Shown: piece after piece, positions 34,632-45,086 of the stretch | Numbering within the stretch: the stretch's first letter is position 1 | How the letters are laid out: each line of letters begins with the position of its first letter | NCBI RefSeq assembly: GCF_014892575.1 | Contig: NZ_JADBGI010000028.1 | Span: 1-64,000 of the forward strand | From: Nocardiopsis coralli | GTDB taxonomy: Bacteria > Actinomycetota > Actinomycetes > Streptosporangiales > Streptosporangiaceae | Length of the DNA stretch: 64,000 nt | Reading direction: 5' to 3' | Position numbers and translations under genes: made by a program | The notes under the pieces: generated by a model | What the model was told of the DNA's origin: nothing | What the model saw: only the letters and a program-made list of their open reading frames with translations | Databases searched by the model: none

Positions 34632-35626
34632 GCATGCCCGCCGAGCTGATCCAGATCATCGAGGCCGCCAGGGAGGTCCAGCTGCCGCTCCTGGCGGTGC
34701 TGCTGTTCCTCGGGGCCGCCGCCAAACTCGTGCCGGGGAGCGCCGGGGGCGGACTCGGCGTCCTGGTGCCCCAGAGGCTCAGGACCCCGGCCACCGCCGC
34801 CGTCGGCCTGCTGGAAGCGGCGCTCGCGGTGGGCCTCGTCGTGTACAGCGGTGTGCTGGGTGAGACGGCCCGGGCCCTGACCGTGGCCATGTTCGCCGCG
34901 TCGGTGGCGGTGCTCCTGCTCGTGCGCCGCCGTGACCCGGAGGCCGGGTGCGGGTGTTTCGGAGGGCTCAGCCGTGAGCCCGTCGGGTGGCGCACCCTCA
35001 CCCGGGCGGGCCTGCTCGCCGCGGCCGCAGCGGCCACGTTCGGCCTGGCCCCCACCGGGTGGGAGGTGGCCGCCTCGTTCACCTGGACCCACGCCGCCGT
35101 CCTGGGCGTGGAATTCCTCGTGCTCGCCGCGCTCAGCCCCGAGCTGCGCGCCCTGGCCGCCCGGTACCTGCGCAGGGAACCGTGCGAGCTGCGCCGCCAC
35201 CCGGTCCGCCGGGCGCGGCGCCGCCTGTTCCGGAGCCAGGTGTGGCGCACCAACCGGCACGTGCTGCTGAACGAGGGTCCGGAGGATCAGTGGCGGCACG
35301 GCTGCTGGAGGTTCATGCGCTACGACGGCATGCGGTACGGGCGCAGGGTCGACGTCGTCTTCGCGGTCCGCTCGGGCGGAAAGCGACGCACCGCCGTGCG
35401 CGCCGCCGTCGTCGACCGTGAGAGCCAGGACGTGGTGGCCACCTACGGGGCCGTCTCGACCCGGCCGCTGCCCGGCCCGCCCCGCAAGCTCCCGGCCCCG
35501 CGCCGTGCAGCACGGGAGGAGTCCGTGCTCCGCGACGACGCCAAGGCCGAGCGCACGCTGCACGAGGCCGTGGAGAACCGGTCCGGCGAGCCCTGGAAGG
35601 ACCTGGACACGGGCCGGCCGGTCTGA
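34628..35626 (+). CDS. MauE/DoxX-like redox membrane protein
   Basis: 332 residues. The N-terminal 170 residues have about four or five membrane helices (LPLLAVLLFLGAAAKLVPGS near residue 20) and a CGCFGGL motif near residue 110, the pattern of MauE/DoxX proteins that pass electrons for disulfide formation or reduction. The C-terminal 160 residues are soluble, rich in Arg, Ala and Glu, and unfamiliar. The start codon is in an ATGA overlap with the Cys-rich gene, so this membrane protein may handle the thiols of that protein. A second ATG two codons later is possible. Confidence 0.72.
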   Translation: MSMPAELIQIIEAAREVQLPLLAVLLFLGAAAKLVPGSAGGGLGVLVPQRLRTPATAAVGLLEAALAVGLVVYSGVLGETARALTVAMFAASVAVLLLVRRRDPEAGCGCFGGLSREPVGWRTLTRAGLLAAAAAATFGLAPTGWEVAASFTWTHAAVLGVEFLVLAALSPELRALAARYLRREPCELRRHPVRRARRRLFRSQVWRTNRHVLLNEGPEDQWRHGCWRFMRYDGMRYGRRVDVVFAVRSGGKRRTAVRAAVVDRESQDVVATYGAVSTRPLPGPPRKLPAPRRAAREESVLRDDAKAERTLHEAVENRSGEPWKDLDTGRPV

Positions 35627-35648
35627 ACACGGGGGAGGGCGCACCCCG

Positions 35649-36407
35649 CTAGAGGGTCTGGTTCTGCCGCTCGACGGCGGCCTCGGTGAAGCCGACCAGC
35701 ATCTCCTCGTAATCGGCGAGGTCGCCCTCCCCCATCACGGTGGTCGTGCCCAGCACGTCGCCGTTGCGGTACAGCAGGCTGAGCATGGTGCTCGCCTGGC
35801 CCTCGGACTCGACCTCGATGGTGTGGGCGCGCGACTCGTCCCCCAGGTCCTGCACGTCGAGGTCGCCGATGTTGTAGTCGGAGCTCGTGCCGTCCTCGTA
35901 CGTGGCGGTGTACTGCCCGCACTCCGCCGGGGGCTCCTCCGCGAGCGCGTCCGAGGCCTCCTCCGGGCCCATCTGGACCAGCATGCTGGAGACGGCGCCC
36001 TCCTCCCACTCGTAGTTGGCCACGGACGTCGGGGCCTCCTGGACCGTGTCGAGACCGGACCAGCGGTTGGTGGCGTCGACGCACTCGGGTTTGTCGAGTT
36101 CGGTGGCGTCGCGGATCTCCGCGCTGTACTGGACGGTGCTCAGTTCGGAGTAGGTCCCGGCCTCACCCCCGTCGGCCACCTGGGTGACGTCCTGGAACTG
36201 CAGGAGCTGGGCCTCGTGCAGCTCCTCGGCCGAACCCTGTTCCTCGGCACCCCCGCCGCCGCACGCGGCCAGTCCCAGGGCCAGGGCCGCGGCGGCCGTC
36301 GCGTGTACACCCCGCGGCCGGTGGGCGGATGACCGGATGTCTGGACGGTGTCCCTTGTGACCAGTGTCGACCTGGTGGGAGTGTGGGGGACGATGACCTG
36401 AACGCAT
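35649..36407 (-). CDS. Secreted lipoprotein of unknown function
   Basis: 252 residues. A basic N-terminal region leads to a hydrophobic segment ending in GLAACGGGG (lipid-modified Cys near residue 48). The mature domain is acidic and includes paired Cys (KPECVDAT, PAECGQY). The fold is like the PknH-type sensor or LppX-like domains found in other actinomycete lipoproteins, but the match is weak. The ATG at 36407 is supported by GAGGAGATAACACC; the longer open frame is less likely. Confidence 0.72.
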   Translation of the reverse strand: MRSGHRPPHSHQVDTGHKGHRPDIRSSAHRPRGVHATAAAALALGLAACGGGGAEEQGSAEELHEAQLLQFQDVTQVADGGEAGTYSELSTVQYSAEIRDATELDKPECVDATNRWSGLDTVQEAPTSVANYEWEEGAVSSMLVQMGPEEASDALAEEPPAECGQYTATYEDGTSSDYNIGDLDVQDLGDESRAHTIEVESEGQASTMLSLLYRNGDVLGTTTVMGEGDLADYEEMLVGFTEAAVERQNQTL

Positions 36408-36511
36408 GGTGTTATCTCCTCGTTTGTGCAATATTGCCGCTGGGAGCGGTGACCGACCCCAGTCGCTCAGCGTGATTCGGGGTTAGCACAAAGTATTGAG
36501 GAAGGACGAAG

Positions 36512-37591
36512 GTGTCGGAGTCGAAACCGCCATATCTGCGGTCCGTACTGGAGAGCATCCCGGCCTACAAGCCCGGGAAGAAGGTCGTCGGCCCCGACGG
36601 GCGCTCGATCAAACTGTCCTCCAACGAGAGCCCCTACGGCCCGCTCCCGTCGGTGCGCGAGGCCATCACGCGCGCCACCGCCGAGCTCAACCGGTACCCC
36701 GACCCCGGGGCGGCCGAGCTCACCGCCGCCCTGGCCGACCGCCTTGACGTGCCCGAGGAACACCTCGCGCTCGGTGCCGGATCGGTCGGCCTGCTGCAGC
36801 AGCTCCTCGAGGCCGTCGGCGAACCCGGCGCCGAGCTCGTCTACGCGTGGCGCTCCTTCGAGGCCTACCCGCTGCTCGCCGAGCTCTCGGGCGTGACCTC
36901 CGTGCGGGTGCCGCTGCGCGACGAGACCCACGACCTCGACGCCATGGCCGAGGCGATCACCGACCGGACCCGCATGGTCCTGCTCTGCAACCCGAACAAC
37001 CCCACCGGCACCACCGTGGGCGCGGACGAACTCGCGGCCTTCCTCGACCGCGTGCCCGACCACGTGCTCGTCGTCCTGGACGAGGCCTACCGCGAGTACG
37101 TGCGCGACGCCTCCGTGCCCGACGGGCTCGACCTCTACCGCGACCGGCCCAACGTGGCGGTCCTGCGCACTTTCTCCAAGGCCTACGGCCTGGCCGCGGT
37201 CCGCCTGGGCTTCCTCGTCGCGCACCCGCAGGTCGCCGCAGCCGTCGGCAAGACCCTGGTGCCGTTCGCGGTCAACCACCTCGCCCAGGCCGCCGGCGTG
37301 GCCTCCCTCGCCGCCGAGGACGAACTCCTGGAGCGGGTCGCCGCCACCGTCAAGGAGCGCACGCGCGTGCGCGACGCCCTCCTCGACGCCGGATGGACCG
37401 TGCCCCCGACCGAGGCCAACTTCGTCTGGCTGCGCCTGGGGGACGACACCCTCGACTTCGCCGCCGCGTGCGCCGAGGCCGGTGTCTCCGTGCGCCCCTT
37501 CGACGGCGAGGGTGCCCGGGTCAGCATCGGCACGCCCGAGGAGAACGACGTCCTGCTGTCCGTGGCCACCCAGTACCCGAAGCGGCGCTGA
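36512..37591 (+). CDS. hisC: Histidinol-phosphate/aromatic aminotransferase
   Basis: 359 residues, a class II-type PLP aminotransferase. The pyridine-binding segment is [10 protein letters not shown] near residue 155, [11 protein letters not shown] follows, and the Schiff-base Lys lies in [13 protein letters not shown] near residue 220. The start [12 protein letters not shown] is typical of the HisC/Pat group that acts on histidinol phosphate or, in the second actinobacterial copy, on phenylalanine and other aromatic acids. No his genes are nearby, so the aromatic (Pat) role is a fair guess. The start is a GTG at 36512 after GAAGGACGAAG. It converges on the regulator gene through a bidirectional terminator. 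Confidence 0.87.
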   Translation: MSESKPPYLRSVLESIPAYKPGKKVVGPDGRSIKLSSNESPYGPLPSVREAITRATAELNRYPDPGAAELTAALADRLDVPEEHLALGAGSVGLLQQLLEAVGEPGAELVYAWRSFEAYPLLAELSGVTSVRVPLRDETHDLDAMAEAITDRTRMVLLCNPNNPTGTTVGADELAAFLDRVPDHVLVVLDEAYREYVRDASVPDGLDLYRDRPNVAVLRTFSKAYGLAAVRLGFLVAHPQVAAAVGKTLVPFAVNHLAQAAGVASLAAEDELLERVAATVKERTRVRDALLDAGWTVPPTEANFVWLRLGDDTLDFAAACAEAGVSVRPFDGEGARVSIGTPEENDVLLSVATQYPKRR

Positions 37592-37620
37592 GACCCGGCA
37601 CGCAGAGACGCCCGAACATG

Positions 37621-37659
37621 ACGGAGGGGGTGCCCCCGCTTGGGAGGCACCCCCTCCGT
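37621..37659. terminator. Bidirectional terminator
   Basis: ACGGAGGGGGTGCC (37621-37634) pairs perfectly with GGCACCCCCTCCGT (37646-37659). It sits between the convergent hisC and regulator genes and can stop both. Confidence 0.85.
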
Positions 37660-37679
37660 GTGTGTCCGGGAGCGGCCGG

Positions 37680-38999
37680 CTACTTGCCCGCCGCGTCCTT
37701 GTCGAGCTTCTCGACGATGAGCCGGTACAGCTGGCGCGGACGCCCCGGCTGCAACGTGCGGTTGGGCGGCAGGGGCCAGGCCAGGCCCTCCTCCACCAGG
37801 GTGCGCAGCAGGCGCCGTGCGGTGCGAGAGGTGACCCCGAGCATCCGCCCGGCGTTCTCGGCGTCCACGACGAGCGGACCGTCCTCCTCGGAGATCTTCT
37901 CCGACAACCGCATCAGGGTCTCGCGGCCCTTGGTGCGCAGCGGCTCGGAGGACTGCCGTGCGGGCGCGCGCTGGGCCGGGACCAGGGAACGACCCTCGCG
38001 GTCCACCGCGAAGCTCTGACGCGACGCCTGAGCGCGGTTCAGGGCGGCCCGCGCGTGGGTCTCGGCGTCCTGGGTGGTACGGCCCATGCCGATACCGACC
38101 TCGATCGCGATACCCAACTCGGCCTTGATGCGTTCGACGAACGGCGGCTGGCGGAAACCCTCGGTCGCCGTCACCAACGACCCGCGGGTCGCCGTGATCA
38201 TGAACGAGTGGTCGTCCAGCCGGTGGGCGGTCGCGTTGATGCGGTGCGCCTCCTGCAGCAGCAGGCGGTGCAGTGACAGGCGCAGCTCCTCGCGCCAGTA
38301 ACGCGGGGTCGAACGCCGGGAGGAGTCGCGCAGTGTGGGCACGTCGACCACGACCACCCCGAGCTGGGCCTCCTCAAGGCGGTGGTGCGCCCCCAACAGG
38401 CCGGCGGTCTGCAGGGCGCTGCGCACACCGGCGTTGGTCGGACGCAGGCGGATCACCGGGACACCGATGGCCTCAAGGCGCTCGGCGACCCCGCGCACGC
38501 ACGTGATCGCCATCTTCGTGGCCTTGCGGCGCCACAGCCCCTCGTGGAACGAGGTCAGCTGCGCGGTGTTGGTGAGCTCCTCGTGCACGTGGATGCCGTC
38601 GACGGGCAGGTCGACCTCGGAGTAGGCCTCGACCACGTCCGCGCGCCCGAGCACGTCGAGGCTGGCTCTGGTGGGGTCGAAGCGGTCGTCCAGGGTCGCT
38701 CGGAGCAGGGCCTCGTGCAGGCTCGCACCGCCGAGCGGCACGAAGGTCGCCGGCATCGTCAGGACGCCGGCCTTCCGTGCGAACTCGTACGGCACCGGGC
38801 TGGCGAACAGGTACGCGTCGATCGCCGAACCCAGCCTGACGACCTTGTCCGTCGCCTCTTGCTCATCTCGGTACGCGGCGGCGATGAGTCTGGCGTTGAG
38901 GGGCCCAGTGGACCCCGGACCCATGAGCATGACGCGCTCGACCACCTCATGGGGTCCTATGACGCCGATCGTCAAATCGCCAGTACGCTGGGCACTCAC
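37680..38999 (-). CDS. Regulator with GGDEF-like region and C-terminal HTH
   Basis: 439 residues, probably a transcriptional regulator. The N-terminal 190 residues (TIGVIGPHEVVERVML) look like a periplasmic-binding or PrpR-like sensor fold. Residues about 215-330 resemble a degenerate GGDEF/cyclase-type domain (HRLDDHSFMITATRGSL and GIAIEVGIGMGRTTQDAETHARAAL, the latter like the EAL/GGDEF C-terminal helix region). The C-terminal 70 residues are a winged-helix region (MLGVTSRTARRLLRTLVEEG) with a LARP-like PGRPRQLYRL tail. I do not know the ligand. The GTG at 38999 has GGGGAGC upstream. Its target genes are not evident. Confidence 0.72.
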   Translation of the reverse strand: MSAQRTGDLTIGVIGPHEVVERVMLMGPGSTGPLNARLIAAAYRDEQEATDKVVRLGSAIDAYLFASPVPYEFARKAGVLTMPATFVPLGGASLHEALLRATLDDRFDPTRASLDVLGRADVVEAYSEVDLPVDGIHVHEELTNTAQLTSFHEGLWRRKATKMAITCVRGVAERLEAIGVPVIRLRPTNAGVRSALQTAGLLGAHHRLEEAQLGVVVVDVPTLRDSSRRSTPRYWREELRLSLHRLLLQEAHRINATAHRLDDHSFMITATRGSLVTATEGFRQPPFVERIKAELGIAIEVGIGMGRTTQDAETHARAALNRAQASRQSFAVDREGRSLVPAQRAPARQSSEPLRTKGRETLMRLSEKISEEDGPLVVDAENAGRMLGVTSRTARRLLRTLVEEGLAWPLPPNRTLQPGRPRQLYRLIVEKLDKDAAGK

Positions 39000-39142
39000 C
39001 TCGGGCTGCTCCCCGCTACCATTCCACGCTCTTCACTATGTGCGCCCACTGGTTTTCCCGACCCGATCTCTGTCACGGCATGATTGCCGAGATCGTACCC
39101 ATTGTGCGGGGCCCAGGAAGATCGTTTTCCACAACAACGCCG

Positions 39143-39177
39143 AAAGCCCGGGTGGGAGGGGACCTCCCACCCCGGCT
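39143..39177 (-). terminator. Terminator after murA
   Basis: A 14-bp GC stem around GGGACC pairs GCCCGGGTGGGAGG with CCTCCCACCCCGGC (one mismatch) and, in minus orientation, is followed by TTTCGGCGTTG. It lies 18 bp past the murA stop. Confidence 0.8.
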
Positions 39178-39194
39178 TGATCTGCGTTTACGGC

Positions 39195-40490
39195 CTAGGA
39201 GAAGTTCACGCGCTCCACGTCCGCTCCGAGAGCGGCCAGGCGTGTCGCGAACTGGGCATGGCCGCGGTCCACCAGGTAACCGGGCGCCACGATTGTCTCA
39301 CCTTCGGCGACCAGTCCGGCGAGGACCAGAGCAGCACCGGTACGGAGGTCGTGTGCGATGACCTCGGCGCCGCGCAGCTCGGTCGAACCGTGCACGATCG
39401 CGCGGGTGCCCTCGACCTCGATCTTCGCGCCCATCTTGTTGAGCTCGTCGGCCAGGGCGAACCGGCCGTCGTAGATCGCCTCGTGGATGTAGCTCTCGCC
39501 CTCGGCCAGCGTGGCCAGCGCCATCAGCGGCGACTGGAGGTCCGTGGCGAAGCCGGGGAACGGCGACGTGACGGCGTTGATCGGACGCAGCGGCACGGAC
39601 GGGTCGCGCTGTACGTGCAGGACCGCGCCCTCCTGGGAGAAGCCCACACCCATCTGCTCGAGTTTCCAGCGGGCCACACCCAGGTGGTCCAGGTGGGCGC
39701 CGACCAGGCTGACCTCGCCACCGGTGGCGGCGACGGTCATGGCGAACACACCGGCGTCGATGCGGTCGGACATGATGGTGTGCTCGACGGCGGTGAGCTC
39801 GTCGACACCCTCGACCGTGATGAGGCCGGTGCCGCCGCCGCTGATCTTCGCGCCCATGGCGGTCAGGAAGTCGATGACGTCGAGGACCTCGGGCTCCAGG
39901 GCCGCGTGCTCGATGACCGTGGTGCCCGGCGCGAGCACAGCGGCCATGAGGAGGTTCTCGGTGCCGGTGTGCGACGGGGTGTCGAGGTACAGACGACCGC
40001 CGCGGAGGTTGGAGGCCTCCACGTTGATGTGGTTGCGCTCGGCGTCCTCGGTCACCTCGGCGCCCAGACGGGCGAAACCGCGGTAGTGGAAGTCCAGGTT
40101 GCGGCTGCCGAGGTTGCAGCCGCCCACACCCTCGATACGGGCCGAGCCGGTGCGGTGCATCAGCGCGGGGACGAAGAGGACGGAGCCTCGGAACTTGGCC
40201 GCGATGTCCGCCGGAAGGACAGCGCGCTCGGGGTCGTTGAGCTGCGACGCGTCGATGACGACGGTGCGCTCCTCCTCGTGGAAGGCCACCTTGGCGCCAA
40301 CGTGCTCAGCGAGCTCCAGTGCGCGGTAGACGTCCTCGATGACGGGGACGTTCCGCAGCACGGTGCGACCCTTGGCCGCGAGGAGCGCGGCTCCGATCAT
40401 CGGCAGGACGGCGTTCTTCGCGCCTTGGATGAACGCTGTTCCGCTGAGGGGGCGCCCGCCGCGGACGCGGTAACGAACCTCCTGGCCCAT
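39195..40490 (-). CDS. murA: UDP-GlcNAc enolpyruvyl transferase MurA
   Basis: 431 residues. The EPSP-synthase fold is clear. The start GQEVRYRVRGGRPLSGTAFI leads to IQGAKNAVLPMIGAALL, the loop with the catalytic Cys is IEGVGGCNLGSRNLDF near residue 115, and FATDLQSPLMALATLAEG and DLRTGAALVLAGL follow. It makes UDP-GlcNAc-enolpyruvate, the first committed step of peptidoglycan synthesis, in the cytosol. Actinomycetes often have a second MurA homologue; this one may be either copy. The second ATG (40490) is chosen because AAGGAG lies 9 nt before it; the upstream ATG at 40496 would leave only 3 nt. Confidence 0.88.
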   Translation of the reverse strand: MGQEVRYRVRGGRPLSGTAFIQGAKNAVLPMIGAALLAAKGRTVLRNVPVIEDVYRALELAEHVGAKVAFHEEERTVVIDASQLNDPERAVLPADIAAKFRGSVLFVPALMHRTGSARIEGVGGCNLGSRNLDFHYRGFARLGAEVTEDAERNHINVEASNLRGGRLYLDTPSHTGTENLLMAAVLAPGTTVIEHAALEPEVLDVIDFLTAMGAKISGGGTGLITVEGVDELTAVEHTIMSDRIDAGVFAMTVAATGGEVSLVGAHLDHLGVARWKLEQMGVGFSQEGAVLHVQRDPSVPLRPINAVTSPFPGFATDLQSPLMALATLAEGESYIHEAIYDGRFALADELNKMGAKIEVEGTRAIVHGSTELRGAEVIAHDLRTGAALVLAGLVAEGETIVAPGYLVDRGHAQFATRLAALGADVERVNFS

Positions 40491-40865
40491 GCTCATGTGC
40501 TCCTTCGTCAGGCAGATGTGGTGAAAGGTCCACCCTCGTCGGGTTTCGCCTATGTGAGGTGAGACGCGGGTTTCCCCTGGAACGTTGCGACCATCTTGCG
40601 CGTGACCTGCGCGGCCAGTGAGCCGGTGACTCGCGATGACCCTATAGCAACGGTTCGCGTGTGACAGACCCAGAACGTGGTATACCCGCGGATCGCGGAT
40701 GGAGTCCCGGCAAACGGCCAAAGTGGTATTCGTCCGACGGGAAAGACCAGGGATGCCGAACGCGTGGCTACCGACCGGGGGTCGGCGCGCACGACGCACA
40801 CCACCATACGTGGTCTCGAAAGTGAAACGGCGCCCCCGTGTGCTGAATCACCGCACCAAGGGGAC
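40491..40865. other. 375-bp gap between murA and purC
   Basis: No gene is apparent. On the minus strand a TATAGG element within a GCTATAGGGTC context near 40645 could be a murA promoter -10 box, but its -35 partner is unclear. I see no strong hairpin after purC. Confidence 0.4.
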
Positions 40866-41771
40866 TCACAGAGAGGGTTCGCCGCCGGTCAACCGCCGAT
40901 GGATCTCGGTGTAACGGCTCAGGGTGCGCTCCACCACGTCGTCGGGCAGCGCGGGCGGCGGGGTCTCCGAGGCGCGGTCCCACCCCGAGGCGTCCGAGGT
41001 GAGCCAGTCGCGCAGCACCTGCTTGTCGAACGAGGGCTGCGGCTTGCCCGGGACCCACTCGTCGGCCGGCCAGTAGCGCGAGGAGTCGGGGGTCAGGACC
41101 TCGTCGCCCAGCACCAGGGAACCGTCCCGGTCGCGGCCGAACTCGAACTTGGTGTCGGCCAGGATCACCCCGCGCTCCGCGGCGATCTCGCGGCCCCGCT
41201 CGTACAGGCGCAGCGTGATGTCGCGCAGCTCCGAGGCCAGGGCCGTTCCGTGCACGGACGCGACGGCGTCGAAGGAGACGTTCTCGTCGTGCTCGCCCAC
41301 CTCGGCCTTGACCGCGGGCGTGAAGACCGGCTCGGGCAGCAGGGACCCGTCGGTGAGCCCGTCCGGGAGCGGGACCCCGCACACCGTGCCGTCGTTGCGG
41401 TACTCGGCGAGGCCGGAACCGGCCAGGTGCCCGCGGGCCACACACTCGACCGGCACCATCTCCAGCGGTCTGCACACCAGGGTGCGGCCCGCCCAGTCGG
41501 CGGGCGCGCCCTCGGGCGGGACGTCGGAGACCACGTGGTTCGGCACCAGGTCGCCCAGGCGCTCGAACCACCACAGCGACAGCTGCGTCAGGATGCGGCC
41601 CTTGCCGGGGATCTCGGTGGGCAGCACCCAGTCGTAGGCCGAGATGCGGTCACTGGCCACCATCACCAGGAGCCCGTCGGCGGTGGAGTAGAGGTCGCGC
41701 ACCTTGCCGGTGTGCAGATGTGTGAGGCCCTCGACCCGGACGGGCTCCGGTCTGACCACGAAACCGCTCAT
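40866..41771 (-). CDS. purC: SAICAR synthetase PurC
   Basis: 301 residues, ATP-dependent ligase of purine synthesis that joins CAIR and aspartate to make SAICAR. Family features are the N-terminal LTHLHTGKVRDLYSTADGLL with its GKVRDLY motif near residue 20, the WFERLGDLVPNHVVS segment, the VECVARGHLAGSGLAEY motif and the metal/aspartate region EFGRDRDGSLVLGDEVLTPD. Length fits the bacterial long form. The ATG at 41771 follows the purD stop by 8 nt, so it is last in a purA-purD-purC operon. Confidence 0.93.
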   Translation of the reverse strand: MSGFVVRPEPVRVEGLTHLHTGKVRDLYSTADGLLVMVASDRISAYDWVLPTEIPGKGRILTQLSLWWFERLGDLVPNHVVSDVPPEGAPADWAGRTLVCRPLEMVPVECVARGHLAGSGLAEYRNDGTVCGVPLPDGLTDGSLLPEPVFTPAVKAEVGEHDENVSFDAVASVHGTALASELRDITLRLYERGREIAAERGVILADTKFEFGRDRDGSLVLGDEVLTPDSSRYWPADEWVPGKPQPSFDKQVLRDWLTSDASGWDRASETPPPALPDDVVERTLSRYTEIHRRLTGGEPSL

Positions 41772-41779
41772 GGTGCCCT

Positions 41780-43039
41780 TCAGTCCTGCAGCTCTGCGGC
41801 GGCGCGTTCGGCGATGTCGGTGCGGTGGAACGACCCGCGCAGCTCGATGCGCGAGGCCGCCTCGTAGGCGCGGTCGCGGGCCTGGCGCAGGTCGGCACCG
41901 GTGCCCACCACGTTCAGGACGCGGCCGCCGTTGGCCTTCACCCCGCCGTCGGGCGCCCAGGCCGTGCCGGCGTGCAGCACGTAGGCGCCCTCGAGCGCGT
42001 TGGCGGCGTCCAGGCCGTGCACGAGGTCGCCCTTGACCGGGTCGCCCGGGTAGTTCTCGGCGGCGACCACCACGGTCACGGCCGCACCCGGCTTCCAGTT
42101 GAGCGAACCGATCGCGCCCAGCCCGGCGGTGTCGGTGGCCTGCAGGACGGCGCCGACCGGCGTGGACAGGCGGTCCAGGATCACCTGTGTCTCAGGGTCG
42201 CCGAAGCGTGCGTTGAACTCGACCACACGCGGGCCCTTGGACGTCAGGGCCAGGCCCACGTACAGCAGGCCCTGGTAGCGGGCGCCGCGCCGGTTCATCT
42301 CCACGAGCGTGGGGCGCACGACCGATCCCATCACCTCGTCGGTGAGGCCGGGCGGGGCCCACGGCACCGGGGCGTAGGCGCCCATGCCGCCGGTGTTGGG
42401 GCCCAGGTCGCCGTCGTGGGCGCGCTTGAAGTCCTGGGCCGGCAGCAGCGGGAGCGCGTGCTTGCCGTCGCTCAGCACGAACAGCGACACCTCCGGGCCG
42501 TCGAGGAACTCCTCCACGACCACCCGGCCGCCGCACTCGCGCGCGTGGCGTTCGGCGGCCGCGCGGTCCTCGGTGACCACGACACCCTTGCCCGCGGCCA
42601 GGCCGTCGTCCTTGACGACGTAGGGCGGGCCGAAGGCGTCGAGGGCCTCGGCGACCTGGCCGGCGTTCCGGCACACCCGCGCCTTGGCGGTGGGCACGCC
42701 CGCGGCCTCCATGACCTCCTTGGCGAAGGCCTTGGAACCCTCCAGGCGTGCGGCGTCGCGGTCGGGGCCGAACACCGGGATGCCCCGGTCGCGCAGGGCG
42801 TCGGCCACCCCCGCCACCAGCGGCGCCTCCGGGCCGATGACGACCAGCTCGGCGCGGATGCGCGCGGCCAGTTCGGTCACCGCGAGGCCGTCGGTCACGT
42901 TGATGACGTGGTTCTCGGCCAGTTCGGAGATGCCCGGGTTGCCGGGGGCACTGTGCAGGTCGGTGATGCCCGGGTCCAGGGACAGGGCTCGGACGAGTGC
43001 GTGCTCGCGGCCTCCGCCGCCGAGAACGAGGGCTTTCAC
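41780..43039 (-). CDS. purD: Phosphoribosylamine-glycine ligase PurD
   Basis: 419 residues, an ATP-grasp ligase making glycinamide ribonucleotide. The N-terminal VLGGGGREHALVRAL is the GARS Rossmann-like start, GPEAPLVAGVADALRDRG follows near residue 75, the ATP-grasp region includes YVVKDDGLAAGKGVVV, and VVEEFLDGPEVSLF is near residue 190. GGMGAYAPVPW and EFNARFGDPETQV complete the family pattern. The start is a GTG at 43039, just before the conserved KALVLGGGG; the open frame upstream is not conserved. It lies 55 bp after purA and 8 bp before purC. Confidence 0.94.
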   Translation of the reverse strand: MKALVLGGGGREHALVRALSLDPGITDLHSAPGNPGISELAENHVINVTDGLAVTELAARIRAELVVIGPEAPLVAGVADALRDRGIPVFGPDRDAARLEGSKAFAKEVMEAAGVPTAKARVCRNAGQVAEALDAFGPPYVVKDDGLAAGKGVVVTEDRAAAERHARECGGRVVVEEFLDGPEVSLFVLSDGKHALPLLPAQDFKRAHDGDLGPNTGGMGAYAPVPWAPPGLTDEVMGSVVRPTLVEMNRRGARYQGLLYVGLALTSKGPRVVEFNARFGDPETQVILDRLSTPVGAVLQATDTAGLGAIGSLNWKPGAAVTVVVAAENYPGDPVKGDLVHGLDAANALEGAYVLHAGTAWAPDGGVKANGGRVLNVVGTGADLRQARDRAYEAASRIELRGSFHRTDIAERAAAELQD

Positions 43040-43094
43040 TACAGGGGGCCTCTTCGTGCTGGAGGGACTGGTGCGGACTGGGGACGGTCCGGGC

Positions 43095-44558
<1,464 letters not shown>

Positions 44559-44573
44559 TCACGCGGTGCGGTC

Positions 44574-44990
44574 TCAGGCGTTGAGGGCCTTGTCGGCCTC
44601 GGCGCTGGACTCGCGCAGGAACGTGGAGCAGCGCTCGGCCTCGGCGGTGTCCCCGATCCGCTCGGAGGCCTGGGCGAGGGCGTGCAGGGCGCGCAGGAAA
44701 CCGCGGTTGGGCTCGTGGTCCCACGGGATCGGACCGTGGCCCTTCCATCCCGACCCGCGCAGCTGGTCGAGCCCGCGGTGGTAACCGGTGCGTGCGTAGG
44801 CGTAGGCGGTGACCGGCTGGTTGTCGGCCAGGGCGAGCTCGGCCAGGCGGGCCCACGCGGCCGAGTAGGAGGGGAAGCGGCCGGCGACCGGCGTCGGGTC
44901 GTCGGCGGCCTCGAGGGCCTCGCGCGCCTCCGCGTTGTCGGGCAGGCGCGTCTCGGGCGGCTCGTTGAGCAGGTTCTGGTGCAGGTTCAT
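44574..44990 (-). CDS. DUF3151 domain protein
   Basis: 138 residues, almost entirely a DUF3151 domain: MNLHQNLLNEPPETRLPDN, SAAWARLAELALADNQPVTA and the conserved LDQLRGSGWKGHGPIPWDHE, then a TPR-like tail (FLRALHALAQASERIGDTAE). This family is common in actinobacteria, often beside fba or purA genes, and its job is not known. It lies between fba (upstream) and purA (downstream) on the same strand. The ATG at 44990 is chosen over one three codons earlier because GGAAGGC is well placed. Confidence 0.88.
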   Translation of the reverse strand: MNLHQNLLNEPPETRLPDNAEAREALEAADDPTPVAGRFPSYSAAWARLAELALADNQPVTAYAYARTGYHRGLDQLRGSGWKGHGPIPWDHEPNRGFLRALHALAQASERIGDTAEAERCSTFLRESSAEADKALNA

Positions 44991-45029
44991 GCCTTCCATC
45001 CTGCCACCGGGCCGGAACCGCACACGCGG

Positions 45030-45060
45030 ACGCCCGGCGGCCGGGGCGGCCGCCGGGCGT
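45030..45060 (-). terminator. Terminator after fba gene
   Basis: ACGCCCGGCGGCC pairs perfectly with GGCCGCCGGGCGT around a 5-nt loop, 26 bp past the fba stop. No U tract follows, so read-through into the DUF3151 gene is possible. Confidence 0.7.
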
Positions 45061-45086
45061 CGGGGGACACGTTCGTCCGGGTCGGT

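Noticed and set aside
36512-37591. Member of a histidine biosynthesis operon
   Set aside because: No other his gene is adjacent; the aminotransferase stands alone.
40699-40914. 71-residue open frame between murA and purC
   Set aside because: Arg-rich, no motif, overlaps the purC 3' end on the other strand; no ribosome site.
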